Assembly: GCA_013399875.1 (NCBI GenBank)
Contig: VXAZ01006320.1
Span: 523,148-587,147, forward strand
DNA from: Gymnorhina tibicen
Taxonomy: Eukaryota > Chordata > Aves > Passeriformes > Artamidae
Reading direction: 5' to 3'
Length of the DNA: 64,000 bases
Shown: piece by piece, positions 56,001 through 64,000 of the stretch
How the letters are laid out: the number at the start of each line of letters is the position of its first letter
Numbering within the stretch: position 1 is the stretch's first letter
The notes under the pieces: generated by a model
Databases searched by the model: none
What the model was told of the DNA's origin: nothing
The model's input: the letters and a program-made list of their open reading frames with translations, nothing else
Made by a program: the position numbers and the translations under genes

Positions 56001-58902
56001 TGACATCCTTGGTTGCTCTCCACAAGGGCTGAAGGCAGAAGGGCCTTTCAAGAGCCTGCAGTATTGGGATCCCGCTGGGGAGGAAGGATGAGAGGTGCCG
56101 CTAAATAGAAAAAATCATGAACATGTGGCTGTTGTGAAAAGCTTCAAATTTCCTGCACAGCCCACTGAAACTGAGAACTACTTTGCATTTGAAAAACAAC
56201 AACCACCACCCATGAACTTGTTTTCCTGGCACAGGAGGCTGGCCTAGCAGCCTGAGCAGGTGCTGACTTTGTGGCAGCCCTGAGGATCAACTCCTCGGTG
56301 CTCTTACCTGTGAGCAGTCCAACGAGAACAGCCATGATCCCCGTGGTTTCTGCAGTGCGCTCCAGTGAGCACAGTTGTTACAGTAAACACAGACACCAAT
56401 GCACAGAGACCTCTCTTTTGTGGCACAGAAAACTGCCTGCACATCTTTCACGTGAAAGGAAATTGCCATTTACTCTTTTTAGCTCAGCCTTACTAATCAC
56501 AGAGACATTTTTAAGCAAAATATGCATTTGTAGCAGAACACAGGCAAAAGTTTCATTCAGACAGGAGAAAGCACAGCTCAGCTGTGCTCATCAAACTTAT
56601 TTTTCCATGTGCAAGTCCAGCTTCCTCTGTTTCATTTGTTATAATAATGTCTGCCTTCCCACATACTTCTTGTACTCCTATCTCTGTTTACATTTTCTTT
56701 TCTAATGAACTGTCTTTCTTGCTTAAGAAAAATAAGAAACAAAATACTCTTCTGGTTTCCCTCTTTATTCCTTCCCATTTTGGTTTCACCCTCTCTTGGG
56801 ACATGTTCTAGAGGTTTTGGTTCTTTCCAAAACATTGACAAATGTCAGGTGAGCTCAGTGCAGTGTATTGTCACCTTAAGGCTCCAGTCCTAGGTTGCTA
56901 ATATATGCCTCTTGCATGGGCAATAGACTCTGAGGTATAAGTGAATCACCACAATATTAACAAGGATTGTGCTACAATTAAAACGTGTTGGAAGAAGGAG
57001 CAGGAAGGTTGGCAGGGTATATGATTAGAGGAGAGGAGTGTCTCTCTTTTTCCTTATTAAGTGGCCTGATCTATGAGAGAGAGAATTTCATGGGCAGAAA
57101 ATGGCATGGGGCACAGCAAACGTCTCCATTCTACAGCCCCTCCTATCCCCCCAAAATTCCCCACTTTGCCCACACCTCCCCTTGTATCTGGAGTCTCCAC
57201 TGACTTGGGAATAGCCATGATCCTTAGCACTGTTGTTTTGCTGGGAGAAAAACAACTTTTACTGTGGGAAGGTACAAAAATGCAGGCTGACACCTGTGCC
57301 TCCCTGCTACTGCCATGTGCAGTAAATGCAGGCAGCACTGCCTCTGCTGGGGGAGCAGGCAAGGCCAGAAGCAGAGGCAAGAGAGACTGGGCATGGCAGC
57401 CCTGAGCTCGGCCCCTGCACAGGGCAGCAGAGCAGGGCACTGGTGGTTACCACAGATGCTGTGAGGCTGTCGCCTCCTGGTAATTTTGCTGTCATTAGGT
57501 GCTGCTGATAATGAGAAATCATGATTTTACTGTGGTGCTGGTATGTTGTCCATAATTAGCGTGCAGTCCTTTAATACTAATTACCTTAAGTATTAATTCC
57601 TTAAACATCAATTAAAAAAATCACGTGAAAACTTACCTCTTCCTCAAATGAATCATGAGTTAACATGGGGGTACTTACAATGCACTACTTAGACTTGCTT
57701 AATTAGTTAATCTCTGTAAAGGGGTTTCAAATGCGTGAAGAGCTATCAAAGTGCTAAGTGCATTATCTTCAATTAATTTTGTGCAGCTACATCTTCACTA
57801 CCAAGAGGGTCTTTAGAGTGCTGAGGAAAGGAAAAGGAGACATTGCTTCTAAATTTAAAAGTAACTAATACAGAAAAAAAGGAATTAATTGAAAGATGAT
57901 TTGACATGATGGGAATAATTGTGAATACACCGTATCTTTTGTTTCAGCCAGAGCTGAATATGAAAGATTCATCATTTTTATTCCTCCTTTGCCTTTGTTA
58001 GTCTCTGGTTTCTTTGCTTCCATCTCCTCCTGGCCTTAATCCTCTCTCTTTCCCTGAATATTAACCCTCTCTCTTCCAAATTTGTAACTACCTTAGCAAA
58101 AAACCAACTAACACACAAAAAGGTTAAAAAAGGGCAAATCACACCAAAACACTCTTCAAACTGGAGTCACTGAGGTTATACCCTCATACAAATGATAAGG
58201 TATCTTGTTCCAAGAGAAGCCTCATGGACTTCCCTTCAAAAGAAGACACTAAAGGCCCAGAAGGGAGCTCCTGCAAGAGAACAGGGCCAAGTTCAGCCCA
58301 GGCAGTCGTATTCCCTGGACCACTGTGGTAGCCAGTAAGTTCTTAATGTGTCTTTCAAAGTTTTCTATTCTCTTTAGAGCTTATATAACCTGTTAAATAT
58401 TCTCATTTTACTTCACACATTAATAATCTGCTTTTGGTGGAGTTCTCTCAAAATAGGTTCTTTGTGCTAATACTCTGTCTAGCTGGCAGCTTTATTCAGG
58501 CCAGCTACATTGAATTGGACTTCACCAAGAACCTACTGCCTGGGTTCTTCTTCTCTCACTGGGACTAACAAAAGATAACTTTTTTTTTTTCTGAGTCTGA
58601 TTTGTTTTTAGAGGTTTTCACTCGCCTTTTCTTTCTTTTTCAATAATGATTAATCATCACTTCTCCTTGCCGAGGTCCCACATGTTGTGAAAAATTCAGG
58701 CAGCTTGTTTAATATCAATGTGCCTGAGCACTGGTTATGCAGTAGAGTCCCCTTCACAGGGTTTGGATCATTTTTAATGTGCATTTGCAATACATTTCTA
58801 TCACATCTGGGCATTCACTCAGCAATTATCTGAAAACCTATTCATTTACCTTATTTTATCCCAAAGAAACTGGAAGAGAACAGACTACTTGATGGCTACA
58901 GC

Positions 58903-59947
58903 TTTATTCTCCGCATACTGTAAAGTAACAGCTTAACCTGTTGGATGAGACATTTCTCTAGTAAGCTAGAGTTGTGTACACGGTGATCCTCAACACAGCA
59001 AGTGCTCAGGAAAAGAACTTCTGCTACCAAACCAGAGAAACCTCTTCTCTCCAATCCCTCCCCAATTCCATTCTACAAAAGGAACCAGTGAGGGATAGTA
59101 ATTGTAATCCAATCCAGTGGATATTAAATTAGCTGAAAGGGCCTGATCTGCTCTAATCAGGCTATCTAGCTGAAGTGTAGGTACCTAAAAGAGCAGCTTG
59201 AAAATAGGATAAGTTGTTATGGAGTGCAGAAAGAAGAGCAGGACTATCAGAAGAAGTAAAGAAGGTAGCTTCTTGCCCTTCCATACCTTCATCACTTGTA
59301 TGTTTGTACAAAAGCTTACAGGATTCTTCCCCTTCATCTGGTATATCCATACAGTCCATACACACAGTATGAGAAGAGTAAACCAGAAACTATTAAGAAA
59401 AGTCTGGACTGCCTCAACCTAAAGCTCCTTCACTGTCCTTCCCTAACTGAAGGATTAATGTGGTTGCCAGGGATCATTTAATTCACATGGGTGTTCCTCC
59501 TGCCTCTGAAAGAAAGGTGGAATGGAGCCTGAGCAAACTATGAGTGCTACCAGATCCAAAATGAAGGCATAGGGCTACCTGAATACTGAACCTGAAGTTA
59601 ACCTGAAGCTTGACCTTTTTGAGGGGCATTTCCACAGAAGAAACCTAATTGCAGGAACTTATCAATAGTTAGCCAAAAGGTGACAGGGCAGGGAGGACCC
59701 AGCAAAGTCTCAATGAACAGTCCAAGATTTTGCTTCCTCCCCTTCATGAGTGTGAAATATAGGGGGAAAAAAAAATTCTTCTTCAAAGGGTTCTCTTTCA
59801 TACCAACATTTCAAAAGATCAATTGCCAATAAATTAAGACAAAACAAAAAACAGTGTATGTCCTGGTGGCAAGGGAAGACGCACTCCTTTGTCCCTGTCA
59901 TGTCAGAAGAGCAGCTTCAGCACAACCCTCTGGGCCATACTGTGCCC
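58903..59947 (-). other. GRAP2: GRAP2 3' UTR (end uncertain)
   Basis: This follows the GRAP2 stop on the minus strand. Candidate polyadenylation signals are ATTAAA (forward TTTAAT at 59477-59482) and AATAAA (forward TTTATT at 58903-58908; another at 58491-58496). Which is used cannot be decided from sequence. Confidence 0.4.
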
Positions 59948-60127
59948 TCAGAGCAGAACTGGTGTGACGTAGTTGGCGGGGAAGAGACCCAGTTCCCCAC
60001 GCAGACGTCCTTTCCACCAGGATGGGTTGGAGCTGTCCAGGACCTCTAAGATGTCTCCACTGCGGAAGCCCAGCTCATCGTGCTCCAGAGCATCGAAGTC
60101 GTACAAGGCACGGACCCACAGCGTTCG
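59948..60127 (-). CDS. GRAP2: GRAP2 (GADS) last coding exon: C-terminal SH3 domain
   Basis: The acceptor CTTTCCAG precedes 60127 and the exon ends in TGA at 59948-59950. It encodes 59 residues: RTLWVRALYDFDALEHDELG, FRSGDILEVLDSSNPSWWKG, RLRGELGLFPANYVTPVLL. The SH3 hallmarks are all present: ALYDF, the acidic RT loop, the WW pair and the final PANYV. Human GADS matches almost throughout (ALYDFEALEDDELGFHSGEV, DSSNPSWWTGRL, LGLFPANYV). In human this C-terminal SH3 domain binds an R-x-x-K motif in SLP-76 and brings it to LAT after T-cell receptor triggering. The ligand-contacting residues appear intact. The last residues (TPVLL against human APMTR) differ. Confidence 0.97.
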   Translation of the reverse strand, partial: RTLWVRALYDFDALEHDELGFRSGDILEVLDSSNPSWWKGRLRGELGLFPANYVTPVLL

Positions 60128-62332
60128 CTGGAAAGAAGAGACAGACAGGGAACAAGGAGCCAGAGTCTTAAAGATCATCTTCCTGTCACCCCTCTTAAGC
60201 CCCAGTAAGTATGTTCACTAAGCAAGGACAAGCAGTGCCGAAATTTAGACCAACTTGTAATTAAACCAGGAAGTGGCCAAGATGCCAGGAAGGAGGGACC
60301 AATTTACTGGGACACCCAAGGGACGGTGTTTGGTTTCTCAGCAGCCTCAGTGTATTTGTGGGTATTTGCACCATAAGGTGAAAAGTCAGACTGAGAGCAG
60401 GTCCTTAAGAAATTGTGTTCTCATGGCTCTGTTGCCTCTGCCCTGTAAGGCATGGCAAAACAGCCATGTCTGAAGCCAGTTATGGGAGTGCAGAAGGGCT
60501 CCTGCCTGAGTCCTGCTGGGCTCTAACTACAAGGGAATGGCTCTAGGGAGCTGGCCTGGCACTGATATGGATATCAAAATGTGTCCTCAGTCAGCAGAGG
60601 ACTCAGAGAGCCAGAACACAGGTGAGAGTAGAGAACATTGTAAAGAAGGATAAAGAAGGATACTTGCTCTTTCAGGCACTTCTGTGGCATAGGGGAGGGT
60701 CTTAAACCTTCTTCAGACTCTACCCAAGGTGAGGCCCCTGAGATCAAAAGGATTTAGGATCTGTTTGGGTATATCAGTTTATCTGGGGTGTGCACTGTAA
60801 TGTGCACTATGGTTAGATTTTTTTCTTATGAGAGCTTAATCATAAGAGACTTTGCAGTCAATCTCCCATTTTGGCCAGAGATCATATTTTAAAGGACATA
60901 GCTTGGGCTTCTTTCTGGGAAATTGTTGGCATCCAAACCACAGGGCATGGATAATTTAGGAGGTATATCTGGCAGGGACAGATGAAATGATCTGTTTGAA
61001 GACAGACTAACTTTTGTTAAATCTTCCATTCAGGGCCCTGCTTAGACCTGGCTCCTAGTTTTTGGTTGGACATACAGACCTTCCTATAATTGGATTTGTG
61101 GCTTCTAAATCACTGATGGGATGTGGCAGGAAAGAGCATGTTGTTACTCATTGCCACAGCCTCTCAGAGATAAAAACCATTGTATTTTGAGCTGGATTAC
61201 AATAAAGATTTGGGGCCTTTGCCAAAAAAAGGGGCATGCCCCTATTTTTTAACATGTTCCAAATCTCCCAATCCAATCTCTTCTTTTTCACTCACACTTG
61301 AGAAAGGTCTGCTGTCCTTCCCTTCTCCCCTTGGATCTAGATTCTCTGGTTGTGGGCTACATTTCCTCAAGGAAGAGGAGCATGCCTTTGGTCACACTGA
61401 GCTGATGGGGAAATACTTTGGAGCTGGCAGTGGAATCACAGGCTGAGGCAGAGAAGGACACCATATTCTATGTGGGTATTCACATAGTGGGAATTTGCAG
61501 AGCAGGTAGTTACTGAAGGTCAAGTGCCAGGTATGGATCCAGGCAGAGGAGTGGTCTGAGGTGTCTACAGAGACACATCTGGATCGTGCCTACATCCACT
61601 GTGCTAAGAGGCTCTGACAGCCAAGGGTGTCAGGTAGGTGAGTCCCGCTTTGATGGCAAAGTAGGTCTGAGAGGATGTGCCAGGCACAGACAAGTAGAGC
61701 TGGGTGATCTCAGGCCTCTTCAGGACTGCACCAAAATTAGTGGAAGAGACAGTGTGACTACAAGTGCATTGCAAAACAGAAGGAGCACTGTAGCATGGTA
61801 CAGTATCATGAGGCAGCTCTCCATAGAACTTAAAAAATGTACTGCACATCTAGCTACTGACATCAGTCACTGCCTGGCTGTGGTGGCAAAGATAATTCAA
61901 AATCCTTTGCATTAATGGACTTGAAGTTCTCCTAGAAGAGGTCATTAGGCTTTCAGTAATGTCTTCTGCTGGACTGGACTCATGCTTGACCGAAATCCAT
62001 GGGTGAGCTTGTGCTCATTCCAATGTCCCAGATACCTATTTTGCTGAGCTCATGCTAAGTTCCCTCTTCCACTGAGGCTGCATAAGACTGACCTTGAGAG
62101 CAGCTACCAGAACTATGCTCATAGAACACTGTAGTCCTACCCTCAGAGTACCCCAGAAGCAGATTCAAGTGGCTGGGATAGAGTCTTGAGACTCAGAAAT
62201 GCCATGTCCTGGCAGGCACAATATGCTACTCCTCATGCAACCTCCATGTAGGTGACATTGTCCAGACTGCTTGGCCATTGCTAAGAGACCCACTGCCTTG
62301 GGCAGATGAGGCCTTCCAGGTACATCACCTAC
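60128..62332 (-). other. GRAP2: GRAP2 intron before the C-terminal SH3 exon
   Basis: A 2.2-kb phase-0 intron with donor CCA then GTAGGT (just below 62333) and acceptor CTTTCCAG (before 60127). I see no repeat I can name and no extra exon inside it. Confidence 0.85.
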
Positions 62333-62452
62333 TGGTGTCTGCTGGTGCAGCGGGTCTGTGTGTCTCCGTTGCATAGCTCCTGCACTTCCTTGGCCATGGT
62401 CCCTTAGTCCATGCAGCACGTCTTTCCTGTCCAGACTCCCACCGTATCTTTC
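62333..62452 (-). CDS. GRAP2: GRAP2 linker exon 2 (RRHTDP phosphorylation motif)
   Basis: The 120-bp, 40-codon exon is phase 0 at both ends, with acceptor TTTCTAG and donor GTAGGT. It encodes ERYGGSLDRKDVLHGL, RDHGQGSAGAMQ and RRHTDPLHQQTP. It aligns to human ERRGGSLDINDG...MNAALMHRRHTDPVQLQAAG in the linker between the SH2 and C-terminal SH3 domains. RRHTDP is a mode-1 14-3-3-type motif (R-x-x-T-x-P); the human threonine (T262) is reported as an HPK1 target that dampens signalling. The human DIND sequence, reported as a caspase-3 site, is not conserved (DRKD here). The 3' splice site lies about 30 bp from an LTR. Confidence 0.93.
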
Positions 62453-62484
62453 CTAGAAAGAAAACAGCAAGAGAAAAGCCATGT

Positions 62485-62847
62485 TGTTATGGTTTTGGCT
62501 GGAATACAGTTCATTTTCTTTGTAGTAGTTGGTATAGTGCTGTGTTTTGGATTTAGTATGTGAATACTGCTGATAACACACTGATGTTTCAGTTGTCGTT
62601 AAGTAGTGGCTCACTCTAAATCAAGGACTTTTCAGTGTCTGGTCAAAGGGATATTCCATACTCTAGAACATCATACCCAGTATATAAACTGGGGGGAGTT
62701 GGCCAGAAGAGGTCAATAACTGGTCAGGGACTGGCATCAGTCAGTGGGTGATGAGCAATTGTATTGTGCATCACTTCTTTTTCTTGAGTTTTATTCCTGT
62801 CTCTCTTTTTTTTATCTCCTTTAAAAAAAATAGAGAATAATAACAAC

Positions 62848-62895
<48 letters not shown>

Positions 62896-63036
62896 TGTTT
62901 CAATTATTAATCTGTTCTTATCTCAACCCACGAGTTTTACCTCTTTCCTGATTCTCTCCCTACTCCCACCAGCAGGAGGAGGAGTGATTGAGTGGCTGCA
63001 TGGTACTTAGTTGCCAGCTGAGATTAAACCATGATG
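62485..63036 (+). mobile_element. Solo LTR of an avian ERVL-type retrovirus
   Basis: The element begins TGTTATGGTTTTGGCTGG. It contains GTTTTGGATTTAGTATG, then CAAAGGGATATTCCATAC, then a TATATAAACTGGGGGGAG core promoter (TATA at 62681). It ends with TTATCTCAACCCACGAGTTT, GATTCTCTCCC, TTAGTTGCCAGCTGAGATTA and AACCATGATG. These blocks, in this order, are those of a very common bird LTR family (terminal TTAGTTGCCGGCTGG-TTAAACCACGACA in younger copies). No internal genes remain, so it is a solo LTR, inserted antisense to GRAP2. A possible ATGT target duplication flanks it if the right end is taken at 63033. Parts of the usual 3' half are replaced or expanded by the ATT repeat. Confidence 0.88.
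62848..62890. repeat. (ATT)n microsatellite inside the LTR
   Basis: About 14 uninterrupted ATT units (43 bp) lie within the LTR, just before its conserved 3' end. They probably grew from an A-rich AATAATAAC stretch directly upstream. Length is likely to vary between individuals. Confidence 0.97.
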
Positions 63037-63816
63037 TGTATATTCTGAGATGTATAAATGAGGGAATTTAAGAGTCATTAGTGAGCAAGGAGTCAGGGGC
63101 AAGCCCCCAAATAAATAATTTTAGATGCCTGCTTCCAATACAGTCCCTGTGCTCCAGTTCTGCAAGCAATGACCCTCATGGAAGAGGTTAACTTAGACTT
63201 TTCTATTTTGGATTTTACTTCTTAGGAGTTGAAAGTTGACTGTCCTCAGCTGTCTTTCACAGCTGCTGGGAAAAACGGTCAGAGAAGGGCTTTTTTGGTC
63301 TCTGAGACTTTTCGAGAAAAACTAAGGTCGTTCTAACTCACAGATGAAAAGCCATGCTTGCCAAGTGGACTTTAGCCAATCCAGAGTTACTATGACCCAG
63401 TCCTGCCCACTCTTTGCTCTTCCTCTGTCTCATATGCTGGTGGAATGTTAGTGGTGCTGATGCAGCTGACTGTATCTGAGGACCCACTACTTTACCTTTT
63501 CTTGGGCTGCTCCATAGTGTAAATGGCAGCAAGCAAGACTATAAATCTAGTAGCCAAATTAGCCAAAGAATGAGACAAAATCAAGTTCAAAGAAAAGTAG
63601 CCATATGACCACACATCTGAAGTCATATCAACACAAACTGGCCCAGGGGGACGGAGAGAAGAAGTAGGAAACACCTAGGAAACAAGTCCTTTTTTGCGTG
63701 CACAGCTGAGAGATGCAGATTTTTGACAAAGTGACTGTTCACTTGCTACCAAGCAATAAAAGCCAATGTTTCATGTGCCTGGGCTTGATGTCCCAGCCCC
63801 TTGTTCCTGGTAGTAC

Positions 63817-63948
63817 CTGTTGCTGCTGCAGTATGGGAATAGGATGCTCTACATATCTCTTGGATATAGAAGAATGGTCTTCCCCAGCTGCTCCTCCCAG
63901 GTGGAATCCTTCCCGACCTATCCGTTCCAGGCTCCCACCACGCCTCTC
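63817..63948 (-). CDS. GRAP2: GRAP2 linker exon 1
   Basis: The 132-bp, 44-codon exon is phase 0 at both ends, with acceptor CTTCCATCAG and donor GTACTA. It encodes ERRGGSLERIGREGFHLGGA, AGEDHSSISKRYVEHP and IPILQQQQ. It aligns to the human segment GNSLDRRSQGGPHLSGAVGE, EIRPSMNRKLSDHPPTLPLQQ directly after the SH2 domain. Human GADS then has a further glutamine/proline-rich stretch of about 30-35 residues (QPPQ, QQLQQPPQQ, HHH) before the next conserved block. Here the exon stops at four glutamines. The first two SH3/SH2 domains and the start codon lie beyond 64000. Confidence 0.9.
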
Positions 63949-64000
63949 CTGATGGAAGGAAGACCACAAAAGTGAGGTCAGGTTTTGCTTCCTACCTGAT
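63949..64000 (-). other. GRAP2: GRAP2 upstream intron (partial, runs off the window)
   Basis: Only the pyrimidine tract and AG of the acceptor are visible. The upstream exons, encoding the N-terminal SH3 and SH2 domains, are outside the window. Confidence 0.75.

Larger units (their letters stand above)
38961..58902. other. Intergenic region between FAM83F and GRAP2
   Basis: Twenty kilobases without a supported gene. The contents I can name are the LTR-like element near 39.0-39.45 kb, MIR/CORE-SINE fossils near 39.8, 43.45, 47.45 and 49.3 kb, and the satellite at 51.8-53.0 kb, all listed separately. T/G-rich low-complexity sequence occurs near 42.41-42.45 kb and A/C-rich sequence near 53.48-53.51 kb. 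A 208-codon open frame at 47964-48590 (plus) resembles nothing I know. Confidence 0.6.
62453..63816 (-). other. GRAP2: GRAP2 intron within the linker
   Basis: A 1.36-kb phase-0 intron with donor CAACAG then GTACTA (just below 63817) and acceptor TTTCTTTCTAG (before 62452). An LTR occupies about 40% of it, leaving only about 32 bp of non-LTR sequence next to the acceptor. Confidence 0.85.

Noticed and set aside
62165..62332. Extension of the RRHTDP exon frame (V-G-D-V-P-G...)
   Set aside because: The GTAGGT donor after Pro keeps phase 0 with the SH3 exon; the extension has no homology.
63738..63816. Extension of the GRAP2 linker frame beyond four glutamines (V-L-P-G-T-R...)
   Set aside because: A good GT donor directly follows the fourth Gln codon, and the next exon joins in phase and matches human; the extension is intron.
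63989..64000. CAG then GTAGGA on the minus strand, a possible splice donor of the previous GRAP2 exon
   Set aside because: It would leave an intron of only about 45 bp before the acceptor at 63949, shorter than normal for vertebrates.

Overview
This is vertebrate nuclear DNA, almost certainly from a bird. The coding exons are short, flanked by GT/AG splice sites, and separated by AT-rich introns and intergenic DNA. Repeats include CR1-like LINE tails, several very old MIR/CORE-SINE fossils and one LTR that looks like a well-known avian ERVL-type family. Every gene I can support lies on the minus strand. Their order matches human chromosome 22q13.1: GRAP2, then FAM83F, then TNRC6B, all transcribed in the same direction.

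Layout from the right end to the left. (1) 59.9-63.9 kb: the last three coding exons of GRAP2 (the GADS adaptor of T-cell signalling), covering the linker and the C-terminal SH3 domain. An ERVL-like solo LTR carrying an ATT microsatellite sits about 30 bp upstream of one of its 3' splice sites. (2) 38.9-58.9 kb: intergenic DNA with a probable second LTR just upstream of FAM83F, several MIR/CORE-SINE fossils, and a 1.25-kb TTTCA/TGAAA-type satellite that has a higher-order period near 150 bp and switches orientation. (3) 24.5-38.9 kb: an apparently complete FAM83F gene. It has a CpG-island promoter, four secure coding exons and a short candidate fifth exon carrying the CVIS prenylation motif; a one-base change there appears to move the stop codon downstream. 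(4) 7.3-24.5 kb: intergenic DNA with CR1 fragments and no supported gene. (5) 5.4-7.3 kb: a strong CpG-island promoter interrupted by a 783-bp assembly gap, assigned by synteny to the 5' end of TNRC6B. (6) 1-5.4 kb: probably the first TNRC6B intron.

The three genes are not an operon and share no single pathway. GADS links LAT and SLP-76 at the T-cell receptor, FAM83F anchors casein kinase 1 at membranes, and TNRC6B is a GW182 scaffold for microRNA silencing. I found no tRNA, rRNA or CRISPR array, and no clearly new multigene system. The observations most worth following up are the FAM83F C-terminus, the LTR close to the GRAP2 splice site, the shortened GADS linker and the palindromic satellite.
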